A DNA stretch of 64,000 nt from Bacillus tuaregi (GTDB lineage Bacteria > Bacillota > Bacilli > Bacillales > Cytobacillaceae), in NCBI RefSeq assembly GCF_900104575.1, contig NZ_LT629731.1, forward strand, positions 1,099,051 to 1,163,050. The letters are read 5' to 3'. The translations under genes and the position numbers were made by a program. This document shows positions 18,689 through 27,176 of the stretch, in pieces. The notes beneath the pieces were generated by a model. The model saw only the letters and a program-made list of their open reading frames with translations. It ran no database searches and was not told the DNA's origin. The first letter of the stretch is position 1. Each line of letters starts with the position of its first letter.

Positions 18689-18828
18689 CATATAAATATT
18701 GGAACAGACTTTGGAATTATTCTTTTAAATTGACATAATTATTAAAAAATATGATAAAATTATAATTGGTGAATTGGGACTATATCTATTTATCCCAATT
18801 TTCATAAAAAAATAAAGGGGGAAATCTT

Positions 18829-19833
18829 TTGAGGAGAAAAACTTCATATTTCATGACGGTTCTATTGTTGGCGCTTTCTATGGTTTTGGCAGCCTGCAGC
18901 GGGTCAAGTGAGGAAACGAGTGGGGATTCTACTGATAATGGCGGCGGATCTGAAAAGCCGAAGTTTATCAGTATCCTGACAGGTGGAACTGGTGGTACAT
19001 ATTATCCACTTGGCGGAGCTTTTGCTAATATTATTTCAGAAGAAACAGGGATCGAAACAAATGCGGAAACGTCTGGTGCATCAGCTGAAAATATGACTAC
19101 ATTAAAAGACGGTAATGCAGAAATTGCTTTTTCACAAACAGACATCGCCTCCTATGCTGTTGAAGGAAAATTAATGTTTAAAGATTCGAAAATCGATAAT
19201 GTACAAGCAATTGGTACCCTTTATCCTGAAACAATACAAATTGTCACAACTGAAAAATCAGGGATAAAATCAGTTGCAGACTTAAAAGGTAAAAAGGTGT
19301 CTGTTGGTGCACCAGGATCAGGGACAAACCCAAACGCTGAGCAGATTCTTGAAATGTACGGCATGACCTTTGATGATATTGAAAAGAAAGACCTTTCATT
19401 TGATGAATCTACTGCTGGTATCCAAGATGGTACAATTGATGCAGCCTTCGTTACAGCAGGTACCCCTACAGGTGCTGTCGAAGGATTATCTGCTACGGAA
19501 GATATTGTGATTGTGCCGATTGAACAGGAAAAAATCGATGAGCTTATTAAAAAATACCCATACTATATTCAGGATGAAGTGGCAAAGGGAACTTATGGAC
19601 TTGAAGAAGCCGTTTCTACTGTAGCAGTACAAGCTATGCTCGTTGTGAGAGACGATCTTTCAGATGATGTTGTCTATGATATTACGAAAGCCATCTTTGA
19701 AAATCTAAACCTAGTAACCCATGCAAAAGCTAAATTAATTAAAGCTGAGAATGCTGTAAATGGTGTTGGTATAGATATTCACCCAGGAGCACAGAGATAC
19801 TTCGATGAAAAAGGTATAAAAGCAGCTGAATAG
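18829..19833 (+). CDS. TAXI-family TRAP transporter substrate-binding lipoprotein
   Basis: Extracytoplasmic solute receptor of 334 residues. It has a lipoprotein signal peptide ending at Cys23 (LAACSG), a Ser/Gly/Asp linker and the TAXI core: LTGGTGGTYYPLGGAFA near 50-66 is the family hallmark. TAXI receptors pair with fused TRAP permeases and bind small carboxylates or amino acids such as glutamate. The start is a TTG behind AAGGGGG. DUF1850 and permease genes follow after a hairpin that may reduce downstream expression. Confidence 0.92.
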   Translation: MRRKTSYFMTVLLLALSMVLAACSGSSEETSGDSTDNGGGSEKPKFISILTGGTGGTYYPLGGAFANIISEETGIETNAETSGASAENMTTLKDGNAEIAFSQTDIASYAVEGKLMFKDSKIDNVQAIGTLYPETIQIVTTEKSGIKSVADLKGKKVSVGAPGSGTNPNAEQILEMYGMTFDDIEKKDLSFDESTAGIQDGTIDAAFVTAGTPTGAVEGLSATEDIVIVPIEQEKIDELIKKYPYYIQDEVAKGTYGLEEAVSTVAVQAMLVVRDDLSDDVVYDITKAIFENLNLVTHAKAKLIKAENAVNGVGIDIHPGAQRYFDEKGIKAAE

Positions 19834-19892
19834 TAGTCGCACTTACTCAGAGAATACTCAATATGTATGAATGAATGTTAGGCACTAAAAGC

Positions 19893-19934
19893 AGCCGGCT
19901 TATAATCATTTGGTTTAAAGCCGGCTTTTTGTTT
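19893..19934 (+). terminator. Internal terminator-like hairpin of the TRAP operon
   Basis: AGCCGGCTT pairs with AAGCCGGCT, followed by TTTTTGTTTTT. It separates the receptor gene from the permease genes and would favour a high receptor-to-permease ratio. Confidence 0.8.
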
Positions 19935-19958
19935 TTCTACTTAGGAAGGGGGGAGTTG

Positions 19959-20483
19959 GTGAAAAACAAGATTGTTTATTTGCTCTTTTTATTACCCTTT
20001 TTCCTAATCATGATCCTTCTTCTCATTTTTACCCCAAAGACAGAAGCACTCGTTTTTCAATATCAAAATAGCGGGAAGACACTCGCCTATCTCTACATCT
20101 TGGAAGGAGAAACCTTTCAAATGAAATATACTCACTCGATTCATTTATCAGATGTTGTGGAAAGCTATGAGGTTTTGAGTGATGGGAGGATCAAGCAATA
20201 TGAATTGATGTATGAGGATTTTGCGATTGGTATGCCTGCGAATGCCTCTGAAGGAGAGACATTTGAGCAGGTAGATGGAAAATATTATATAAAAAATATG
20301 GAGAGGATATTTCCATCCTTTGATCTTCGAGTTGGAAAGGTAAGGGCCAATCATACATTAATTTTTGAGGATAATGAATACCCGCTTTCTCAAATTATTG
20401 AGCCAGGGACATGGGTAAGGCTGAAAATTGAAACAATCAATCTTTGGCAAAGATGGAAAGGAGTGAATATCCTTGAAAAATGA
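19959..20483 (+). CDS. DUF1850 membrane-anchored protein of the TRAP cluster
   Basis: A 174-residue protein with one N-terminal hydrophobic helix (VYLLFLLPFFLIMILLLIF) and an extracytoplasmic domain with the DUF1850 pattern (KYTHSIHLSDVVESYEV, then PANASEG). DUF1850 genes sit between TAXI receptors and fused permeases in many genomes. Their function is unknown. The GTG at 19959 has AGGAAGGGGGGAG upstream. The last codons overlap the permease start. Confidence 0.82.
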   Translation: MKNKIVYLLFLLPFFLIMILLLIFTPKTEALVFQYQNSGKTLAYLYILEGETFQMKYTHSIHLSDVVESYEVLSDGRIKQYELMYEDFAIGMPANASEGETFEQVDGKYYIKNMERIFPSFDLRVGKVRANHTLIFEDNEYPLSQIIEPGTWVRLKIETINLWQRWKGVNILEK

Positions 20484-22434
20484 ATATGAAACTCTATCAG
20501 AGGAGCAACAACAGCAACTGCTAGAAAAATATGATCCTGAATCTGGAACAAGAAAGCTAAAGGGTATCATAGGTTGGATTGTCTTTTTTGGTCTTTTATC
20601 TTTTTCTCTTTTTCAACTCTACACATCTATCTTTGGTGTATTAACAGCACAGCTGCAACGCTCTATTCATTTGGGCTTTGCGTTAGCGTTAATATTTTTA
20701 TTATTCCCGCTCAGAAAAAAGAATATAGGGAAAAAACATAAGGTTGCCTGGTATGATATCATTCTTGCTGTATCATCGATTGTGGTAGGTGCCTATTGGC
20801 CGTTAATGATAGATGATTTAGTTAACCGGGTTGGAAGGTTAACGGATATAGACTTTATTGTTGGATTGGTTGCAATATTATTAGTACTGGAAGCAACTAG
20901 ACGGGCTGTTGGTCTGCCAATCATGATAATTGCTGTACTATTTCTTCTTTATGCCATTTTTGGTCCGTATATGCCTGGTTTTCTTGCTCATCGCGGATTA
21001 GAGCTTGACAGACTTGTACAAACCATGTTTTATACAACAGAGGGTATTTTAGGAACCCCGTTAGGAGTTTCCTCAACCTTCATCTTTTTATTTTTACTTT
21101 TCGGCGCTTTTTTAGTTAAAACAGGTGTTGGACAATATTTTAATGATTTGGCTGTTTCCATTGCAGGGAAAAGTACAGGTGGACCTGCAAAAGTAGCAGT
21201 GTTCTCTAGCGCCCTTCAAGGGACGATAAGCGGCAGCTCGGTGGCAAATGTCGTGACCTCAGGCTCTTTTACGATTCCAATGATGAAAAAACTTGGCTAT
21301 AAAAAGGAATTTGCTGGAGCTGTCGAGGCTGCTGCTTCGACAGGAGGGCAATTAATGCCGCCTATTATGGGAGCCGCGGCATTCTTAATGGTTGAATTCA
21401 TCGGCGGCGGTATCACCTATTGGGAAATTGCAAAAGCAGCAGCCATTCCTGCCTTGCTTTATTTTACAGGCATTTGGATCATGGTTCATTTAGAGGCGAA
21501 AAGAGTAGGTTTGCGAGGCCTAACAAAGGAAGAAATGCCAAACCGTAAAGAAGTATTAAAGGAAATTTATTTATTACTTCCAATTGTGGCTGTTATAGTT
21601 CTGTTAATGAGCGGTATGAGTGTGATGTTGGCAGCCCTCTACTCTATTATCATTACCATTCTTGTCAGTGCAGTAAAAAAGAAGACTCGCATGAACTTTA
21701 AATCCTTTATCGAGGCATTGGTGGATGGCGCACGGACCGCGCTGGGAGTAGCAGCAGCAACTGCTGCTGCTGGTATCATTGTTGGAGTTGTTACGAAAAC
21801 GGGTCTTGGTCTAAAGCTTGCCAATGGTCTATTGGATCTGGCTGGGGGGTATTTAATTCCAACGTTGATGCTTACCATGGTAGCGGCTATTATTCTAGGG
21901 ATGGGTTCTCCAACAACTGCAAACTATGTCATAACGTCTACTATAGCAGCACCAGCTATTATTTTACTTGGGGTACCAGATTTATCTGCTCATTTATTTG
22001 TGTTCTATTTTGGAATTATCGCAGATATCACTCCACCTGTAGCACTGGCAGCCTTTGCCGCATCTGCTGTGTCAGGGGGAGAACCAATTAAGACAGGTGT
22101 CAATGCTTCAAAGCTAGCAATTGGTGCCTTCATTATCCCGTATATGTTTGTGTTGTCACCGGAGTTATTAATGATTGATACGACATGGAGCTACCTAATA
22201 TGGGTGGTGTTTACTGCCTTAGCTGGTATGATGTCGATTGGAGCTGGCGTTATTGGCTATTGGTTCCGGAAGCTGTCCTGGATTGAACGCCTTTTTGCTA
22301 TAGGAGGGGGCCTCTGTTTAATCTATCCAGAGGGATTTTCTGATATCATTGGGCTTGCTATTTTCGCGGCCATCATTGTCGTACAATTTATTTTTAAGGG
22401 ACACGATACACCTAAAACACAGGTTTCAGGATAA
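20473..22434 (+). CDS. Fused TRAP transporter permease (4TM + 12TM)
   Basis: A 653-residue polytopic membrane protein. The first about 200 residues correspond to the small DctQ-like part and the rest to the large DctM-like part. Typical blocks are the GTISGSSVANVVTSGSFTIP loop near 255-274, AAASTGGQLMPPIMGAAAF and MGSPTTANYV. It uses an ion gradient to import the substrate delivered by the TAXI receptor. The TTG start lies within the end of the DUF1850 gene behind GAAAGGAG. Confidence 0.94.
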   Translation: MKNEYETLSEEQQQQLLEKYDPESGTRKLKGIIGWIVFFGLLSFSLFQLYTSIFGVLTAQLQRSIHLGFALALIFLLFPLRKKNIGKKHKVAWYDIILAVSSIVVGAYWPLMIDDLVNRVGRLTDIDFIVGLVAILLVLEATRRAVGLPIMIIAVLFLLYAIFGPYMPGFLAHRGLELDRLVQTMFYTTEGILGTPLGVSSTFIFLFLLFGAFLVKTGVGQYFNDLAVSIAGKSTGGPAKVAVFSSALQGTISGSSVANVVTSGSFTIPMMKKLGYKKEFAGAVEAAASTGGQLMPPIMGAAAFLMVEFIGGGITYWEIAKAAAIPALLYFTGIWIMVHLEAKRVGLRGLTKEEMPNRKEVLKEIYLLLPIVAVIVLLMSGMSVMLAALYSIIITILVSAVKKKTRMNFKSFIEALVDGARTALGVAAATAAAGIIVGVVTKTGLGLKLANGLLDLAGGYLIPTLMLTMVAAIILGMGSPTTANYVITSTIAAPAIILLGVPDLSAHLFVFYFGIIADITPPVALAAFAASAVSGGEPIKTGVNASKLAIGAFIIPYMFVLSPELLMIDTTWSYLIWVVFTALAGMMSIGAGVIGYWFRKLSWIERLFAIGGGLCLIYPEGFSDIIGLAIFAAIIVVQFIFKGHDTPKTQVSG

Positions 22435-22436
22435 GC

Positions 22437-22482
22437 AAAAAGCATCAGAGATTCCAGAAATGATCTCTCTGATGCTTTTTAA
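22437..22482 (+). terminator. Intrinsic terminator after the TRAP operon
   Basis: AAAAAGCATCAGAGA pairs with TCTCTGATGCTTTTT across a 14-base loop. Confidence 0.92.
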
Positions 22483-22486
22483 TTTC

Positions 22487-22551
22487 ATAAAGGTAGTTTA
22501 TCGAGCGAGCTCGATAAAAATCCGGACGCAAATTGGACGGGCGAATTTGAT
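22487..22551 (+). repeat. Dispersed structured repeat, copy C
   Basis: Same unit as copies B and D. Here TTTATCGAG pairs perfectly with CTCGATAAA around CGAG, and a second, weaker hairpin forms from CAAATTGG and the GCGAATTTG arm. Copies B and C flank the TRAP operon in direct orientation. Confidence 0.85.
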
Positions 22552-22564
22552 TAGTACCCATAAC

Positions 22565-22786
22565 TTAACTGGTACGCTTTATTTCACGTCTGATCGGCAT
22601 AATCGATAAGATATTATCTCTTTTGAAAATACGTGTCTGTCCTCTCAGGAGACAAAAGGCCTTTATATAGTCGTCATCCACTTGTTTAACTACGATTTTT
22701 CTTTGCGTAAACTGTTGTTTATCGGACAGGTAAATCATTTCAATCGGAACTTGCTCACTTAGTGATTTGTGGATAAGCAGCTTCAT
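22565..22786 (-). CDS. Small WYL-domain-like protein
   Basis: A 73-residue basic protein. Its body (IEMIYLSDKQQFTQRKIVV...YIKAFCLLRGQTRIFKRDNILSI) resembles the strand pattern of the WYL/SH3-like sensing domain found stand-alone in Bacilli. The ATG at 22786 has AAGGTG upstream; the frame extends to 22828 without a ribosome site. It has no DNA-binding helix. It points away from the amidohydrolase gene. The function is unknown. Confidence 0.65.
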   Translation of the reverse strand: MKLLIHKSLSEQVPIEMIYLSDKQQFTQRKIVVKQVDDDYIKAFCLLRGQTRIFKRDNILSIMPIRREIKRTS

Positions 22787-23085
22787 GTGGTAACACACAC
22801 CTTGAGGTTTTTTATTTATTCTATACAAACGTACGTTCTTTTATACGTCACATGGGCTGCTAAGCACACAAAAATTCTTTCATCATAAAATAATAAAAAC
22901 CGAAAAGAAAAATCAGCGCTGTTCTGTAAAAAATGGACAGTAATAGGAAATTTCATCCTATTTCCAATCACTCGGTTCCACGTTCTAACCAGACCATTAA
23001 GGATGTTTTTATAGTTGTGTTGACCTTATTCTTTCACGCTTGGTTCCTTGGAAATATAACTATTCCTTTATTGGTGGTGAAAACA

Positions 23086-24306
23086 ATGTCGACTTTTGTT
23101 ATAAAAGCTAAGAAAATCATGACAGTCTCGAAAAAAGGAACAATTGAACATGGAGCAATGGTTGTTCAAAATGGAAAAATCATTCACATCTCAACCTGGG
23201 AAAATGTAAAGCAAAAATATCATCAGGTACCGGTGATAGATTACGGCGAACATATCATTAGCCCTTCCCTCGTTGACTGTCATACACATCTACTCGAATT
23301 TGCCCCTCCATCAAAATTTCCAATTACAAAAGAAACCCATCTACTTGCTGGTAAATCAATCCTGTTGGAAGCCCTTTGCTCAGGCATTACAGCTTTGGGT
23401 GAGCAGGTGTGTGGTAATCCAATATGTGAATTGCGTGTCCCTGATATTAAACAGGCAGTACAGGATGTACCAATGGATATATGCTTCGCTGCTGCAAGTA
23501 TTTCTGTAGGGTTTCAAAAGATCATTCACTTCACGGCCATAACCGGATCTACTCCAATTCCTCGAGAATACCTTGTCAATAAAGATCTTATAAAGGCATT
23601 AGCAGCAGCAAATGATTATGCCGGTGGAAATATTTTTATTAATGCTACCCCGGGAAATTTTCTAAAGCATGAAGTGCCGAATGCAGGAAAATTAATTCAT
23701 TCGCAACAAGAGTTAACCGACATCGTGTCTAGCTTTCATGGATATGGGACAAAAATCGGTGCCAACGCTGCAGGAGAGCAGGGAATTCAAATGGCATTGG
23801 AAGCAGGATTTGACGTGCTTCATCATGCACACGGAATAACAGACAGGCAGATAGAAAAAGCGGCAAAACAAAAAATTATGGTCGTAGCAACGCCTCTTGG
23901 TGGATCGCATTTAGAGCCCAATTCATTTACAGAAATCATGAAAATGATTCATGCGAAGATTCCGCTTTCAATTTCAACAGGTGCCTTTCTTCCTCCTTAT
24001 GAAAAAAATGCAGTCGCATTAACCGATGATAGAAAGAGATTAATCGGTCCAGAAGCATTAATGGCGATAGCTAATCCGTTCATGACTGGGATGCTGGAGC
24101 ATGGATACAGTGAAAATGAGGCATTAGCACTTATTACGAGAAATCCGGCTAAGGTCCTTGGAAAGGAGAATCGATTTGGAAGCTTAGAAGAAGGAAAGGA
24201 AGCGAATTTACTTATTTCGGAAGGGATACCTGGGATAGAACTCATCAATCCAAATAAAATTAAAGCGGTGTATTTTCGGGGGGAAAAGGTAGTTGCCCGT
24301 CTATAA
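23086..24306 (+). CDS. Metal-dependent amidohydrolase family protein
   Basis: Amidohydrolase of 406 residues, similar in design to imidazolonepropionase/Xaa-Pro dipeptidase-like enzymes. The metal-binding HxH is in VDCHTHLLEF near residues 64-73. A further HHAHG appears near 246-250, and the C-terminal strand (GSLEEGKEANLLI) closes the composite sandwich domain. I chose the ATG at 23086 behind GGTGGTG; the frame is open upstream through a hydrophobic stretch that has no ribosome site and does not fit the family. No obvious operon partner shows the substrate. Confidence 0.82.
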   Translation: MSTFVIKAKKIMTVSKKGTIEHGAMVVQNGKIIHISTWENVKQKYHQVPVIDYGEHIISPSLVDCHTHLLEFAPPSKFPITKETHLLAGKSILLEALCSGITALGEQVCGNPICELRVPDIKQAVQDVPMDICFAAASISVGFQKIIHFTAITGSTPIPREYLVNKDLIKALAAANDYAGGNIFINATPGNFLKHEVPNAGKLIHSQQELTDIVSSFHGYGTKIGANAAGEQGIQMALEAGFDVLHHAHGITDRQIEKAAKQKIMVVATPLGGSHLEPNSFTEIMKMIHAKIPLSISTGAFLPPYEKNAVALTDDRKRLIGPEALMAIANPFMTGMLEHGYSENEALALITRNPAKVLGKENRFGSLEEGKEANLLISEGIPGIELINPNKIKAVYFRGEKVVARL

Positions 24307-24366
24307 GAATTCATTCTCTAGCTGAAGCAGGGGGAATAACACTCAAGCTTAGATCCTGTATGACAA

Positions 24367-24396
24367 GAAAACCGGTCTAATTGACCGGTTTAATTT
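24367..24396. terminator. Terminator hairpin between convergent genes
   Basis: AAAACCGGTCTAATTGACCGGTTTAATTT forms an AAACCGGTC/GACCGGTTT stem. It ends two bases from the stop of the minus-strand small gene. Confidence 0.8.
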
Positions 24397-24397
24397 C

Positions 24398-24535
24398 TTA
24401 GACAATCCCATCTGTTTTGTCACTTTTATCTTTGTTTCGTTTATTGCCTTTACTGTTATCCCCGCTAAAAGGAACCTCACCATGAAGACTTGGAGAATTC
24501 TGATTCTTGCTGCCTTTATTGTATTTTTTAGTCAT
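24398..24535 (-). CDS. Small hydrophilic protein, function unknown
   Basis: A 45-residue, Lys/Asn/Ser-rich product (MTKKYNKGSKNQNS...). A GAAAGG ribosome site lies upstream of the ATG and a terminator follows, which support a real gene. Composition resembles small spore-associated proteins, but I recognise no family. Confidence 0.5.
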   Translation of the reverse strand: MTKKYNKGSKNQNSPSLHGEVPFSGDNSKGNKRNKDKSDKTDGIV

Positions 24536-24575
24536 TCTCGCACAACCTTTCTTTTAGCCTGTAAGTTATGAGCCT

Positions 24576-24716
24576 TTACTGTCCGTCTGCACCATTTGAG
24601 GTTATTCTGCGCGTATGGGTATCTTCAAAGTTCTGATTTCTTAATGCTTTCACTTTGTCATTAATTAATTTTTTTTGGTCTACTTCTGCAGACGGTGTGA
24701 GTTTTTTCTTTGTCAT
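24576..24716 (-). CDS. Small hydrophilic protein, function unknown
   Basis: A 46-residue product (MTKKKLTPSAEVDQKKL...) with a strong AAGGAGGG ribosome site. It is rich in Lys, Asp and Asn and has no membrane segment. It is followed 40 bases later by another small gene on the same strand. No family recognised. Confidence 0.52.
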   Translation of the reverse strand: MTKKKLTPSAEVDQKKLINDKVKALRNQNFEDTHTRRITSNGADGQ

Positions 24717-24805
24717 GTGAAACCCTCCTTGAATTTTACTGGCAAGCATGATTAGTATGCTTCAATATTTGCATTTCATAAGAAATTCAAATATCAAATA
24801 AGGGT

Positions 24806-24946
24806 CTATTTTTGAAATCGATGCTTTTCAATGACTTCTAATTGTGTTATTTTTCCTTCGTGAATGACGATATTGAGTGATCCAAACTTAATTTTCTCTA
24901 ATAACTCTACAATATTATTTAGCTTTTCTTGATCAATAATAGCCAT
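24806..24946 (-). CDS. yezD: YezD-family small protein (DUF2292)
   Basis: A 46-residue protein with the DUF2292 pattern: an N-terminal helix, then FGSLNIVIHEGKITQLEVIEKHRF. In B. subtilis yezD belongs to the CymR-controlled sulfur regulon, and DUF2292 genes often lie beside sulfate or sulfonate transporters. Here it follows ssuC on the same strand, which supports a sulfur role for the whole cluster. The GGGAGG ribosome site is six bases from the ATG. Its molecular function is unknown. Confidence 0.8.
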   Translation of the reverse strand: MAIIDQEKLNNIVELLEKIKFGSLNIVIHEGKITQLEVIEKHRFQK

Positions 24947-24977
24947 TTACTATTCCTCCCACTTCCCTTTTTACTTA

Positions 24978-25021
24978 GAAAGGCACCTGTGCCATTAAAT
25001 TGAAATGGTAAGGTGCCTTTG
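24978..25021. terminator. Hairpin between ssuC and yezD
   Basis: AAAGGCACC pairs with GGTGCCTTT and inner CCATT with AATGG. It can act as a terminator for the ssuBC transcript and leaves yezD partly separate. Confidence 0.7.
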
Positions 25022-25132
25022 GTTGACCAATCAGCGAATATAGAATATACGTTATTTTAATTCATATAATTCCAATCAGTCAAGTGCGTTTTGGACCAAT
25101 TCAGAATTATTAAACACATAAGTATCACTTTT

Positions 25133-25957
25133 TTATGCTTTAAAACTGTCTTGCCACTTCAATAGGCGATTTTCTAGAAAGCGTACAATGGAATCGGATA
25201 TTTTTCCTGCCAGTGCAAATATGATAATTCCCACAAAAACAATATCTGTTTGCATAAAGGAGCGGGCATCCTGAATCATAAAACCAACCCCTCTGTCTGC
25301 CCCTAATAGTTCAGCGACGACTAAGCACATCCATGCGGCACTTAAGGCAAGTCGGATACCCAGCAAAATATTAGGGAGGGCTGCTGGAATCATCAGCTTA
25401 GATATTTTTTCGAATCGACTGTACTGTAAAATTTGAGCGACATCATATAGTTTTTGGTCTACATTTCGAATCCCTAAAAAGGATTGTAAATACAAAGGGA
25501 AAAAGGCACCTAGTGCAATCAGTAACACTTTTGATAATTCTCCAAAGCCGAACCACATAATGAAAAGTGGTGTAATAGCTAGTAGCGGGATGGTACGCAG
25601 CATTTGGATGGTAGGGTTTAAATACTCCTCCGACCTTTTATTCATTCCTACAGTGATCCCAACAAGTAAGCCGAAAAAACTACCCAGCGAAAAGCCGAGA
25701 AACGCTCGGGTTAAACTAATTTGCAGGTGAGACCCTAGTTCTCCTGATTGAATAAGCTCAATAAAGCTTGTAACAATTAATAACGGTGAAGAGAATAGTT
25801 GAGCCGGCATTATACCAATAAAGCCGAGTATTTGCCATAATAATAAAATCAAAACGGGAAGGGCTATTCCTCGAAAAACTCTGTTGCTTTTATTTGAGTT
25901 TGATTTCTTCTTTTTTATGGAAATGGCTTTGTTTTGAACAATTGTTTGTGTAGACAT
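25133..25957 (-). CDS. ssuC: Sulfonate/taurine-type ABC transporter permease
   Basis: A 274-residue membrane protein with about six helices. The EAA loop for ATPase docking appears as ILQYSRFEKISKLMIPAALPNILLGIRLALS (seen in parts from about 180 to 210). The family is the SsuC/TauC/NrtB group. The ATG at 25957 is preferred because the upstream ATG falls inside the ribosome site. ssuB lies 27 bases upstream on the same strand. Sulfonate specificity is inferred from TauD and YezD nearby. Confidence 0.88.
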   Translation of the reverse strand: MSTQTIVQNKAISIKKKKSNSNKSNRVFRGIALPVLILLLWQILGFIGIMPAQLFSSPLLIVTSFIELIQSGELGSHLQISLTRAFLGFSLGSFFGLLVGITVGMNKRSEEYLNPTIQMLRTIPLLAITPLFIMWFGFGELSKVLLIALGAFFPLYLQSFLGIRNVDQKLYDVAQILQYSRFEKISKLMIPAALPNILLGIRLALSAAWMCLVVAELLGADRGVGFMIQDARSFMQTDIVFVGIIIFALAGKISDSIVRFLENRLLKWQDSFKA

Positions 25958-25984
25958 GATCTGTCTCATCCTTTCATATTGAAA

Positions 25985-26752
25985 TTAAATACTCCAATCT
26001 TCCATATCGACAGGTGTATGTTCAAGATGGTTTAATATCAATGTTCGAAATTCTTGGAACGATTTGCTTGTTCTTCTTCTTGGATAAGGTAAATCAATCG
26101 ATACATTTGCCTTTATTCGTCCGGGTTTCGCATCCATTACAACAACGGTAGAGGATAAAAATATCGCTTCATCAATATCATGTGTGACTAGCACCATGGT
26201 GGTTTGATTTTTCTCCCAAATTTCGAGAAGTGCTTCCTGCAAATGGCTGCGTGTGAAGGCGTCTAAAGCGCCAAAGGGTTCATCCAGCAGCAGAATTTCA
26301 GGATTACGAAGCAATGCTCTTGCGATTGCAACGCGCTGTGACATGCCTCCTGATAATTGTCTAGGATAAGCTTTTTCAAATCCCTTTAATTTCACGAGAG
26401 AAATTAAATCATCGACTCTTTTTCGTATATCTGGATCCTTTAATGAGAGATTACCGGCAATATTCTTTTCTACAGTAAGCCAAGGGAATAAGCGATGCTC
26501 TTGAAAAATAAAGCCGCGGTCTTTCGAAGGACCATGTACTTCCTGACTACCTACGATAATATTTCCTTCAAAATTCAAATCCAGTCCGGCAATTAATTTT
26601 AATAGGGTACTCTTCCCGCAGCCGCTCGAACCGATAACGGATAAAAACTCACCCTTCTTGACGATTAAATTAATGTTGTCTAATACATGTACATTCTCAC
26701 TTTCATTGTGAAATGTTTTACTGATAGAACTCATTTGTAATACTGCGACCAT
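25985..26752 (-). CDS. ssuB: Sulfonate/taurine-type ABC transporter ATPase
   Basis: ABC ATPase of 255 residues: Walker [10 protein letters not shown] near 42-50, the Q-loop in [10 protein letters not shown], signature LSGGMSQR near 137-144 and Walker [12 protein letters not shown] near 157-167, followed by the switch His in VTHDIDEA. The [12 protein letters not shown] segment is typical of SsuB/TauB/NrtD. It heads the minus-strand operon, with a conserved hairpin (26784-26845) in its leader. Confidence 0.92.
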   Translation of the reverse strand: MVAVLQMSSISKTFHNESENVHVLDNINLIVKKGEFLSVIGSSGCGKSTLLKLIAGLDLNFEGNIIVGSQEVHGPSKDRGFIFQEHRLFPWLTVEKNIAGNLSLKDPDIRKRVDDLISLVKLKGFEKAYPRQLSGGMSQRVAIARALLRNPEILLLDEPFGALDAFTRSHLQEALLEIWEKNQTTMVLVTHDIDEAIFLSSTVVVMDAKPGRIKANVSIDLPYPRRRTSKSFQEFRTLILNHLEHTPVDMEDWSI

Positions 26753-26783
26753 ATATTATTACCATCCTTTCTGAAATGAAAAA

Positions 26784-26845
26784 AGAGATCCAGCGAAGAG
26801 CAAATGTAGTCTTTTCGCTGAATCTCTAGTGGCCTAGTCGATTCA
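26784..26845 (-). promoter_or_regulatory. Leader hairpin of ssuBC (conserved element 1)
   Basis: Read on the minus strand: a small CTAG/GCCA/CTAG stem, then GAGATTCAGCGAAAAG pairing with CTCTTCGCTGGATCTC, followed by TTTTTTC. The same layout and nearly the same arm sequence occur in the tauD leader (27025-27091). The arm alone recurs before ssuA (28081-28126). It looks like an attenuator. Confidence 0.7.
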
Positions 26846-26934
26846 TTTCATTTTTTTGATTTTCTATAAATTAACATGTTCTGAAGGAATAAGCAATACC
26901 CAATTAAATTTATAGGATTAATTATAAAAAGATG

Positions 26935-26964
26935 TTGACAGAATATTTTGTTCTCTGCTAAGAT
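26935..26964 (+). promoter_or_regulatory. Promoter of tauD-ssuA
   Basis: TTGACA (26935-26940), 18 bases, TAAGAT (26959-26964) with TGC directly before the -10, an extended -10. The transcript would pass through the hairpin at 27025-27091 before tauD. The other parts of 26753-27176 hold no gene. Confidence 0.75.
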
Positions 26965-27024
26965 TCATTCATACACAAATTCGCTGACAAATATTGTTAA
27001 ATAAAATAGTGTTAAAAGGATCCA

Positions 27025-27091
27025 CTGGTCGACCAGAGATTCAACGAAGAGATGAGCCACGCTACCTCTTTGTTGAATCTCTTTTCTTTTT
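27025..27091 (+). promoter_or_regulatory. tauD leader: palindrome plus terminator (conserved element 2)
   Basis: CTGGTCGACCAG (perfect 12-base palindrome, 27025-27036) runs directly into AGATTCAACGAAGAG, which pairs with CTCTTTGTTGAATCT before a long T-rich run. This is a full intrinsic terminator between the promoter and tauD, so the gene must depend on read-through or antitermination. Confidence 0.75.
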
Positions 27092-27176
27092 TTACTTAAT
27101 CTTATTAAACGGGTTTGTTAAATCGGATTTGTGATGAAAAGGAAAAAATTCATTAATTATTGGGAGGAAATCGAAA

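Noticed and set aside
26784-27091. ssuB/tauD leaders considered as S-box (SAM) or T-box elements
   Set aside because: The leaders before the terminators are too short for either, and no T-box or SAM core motifs are visible.
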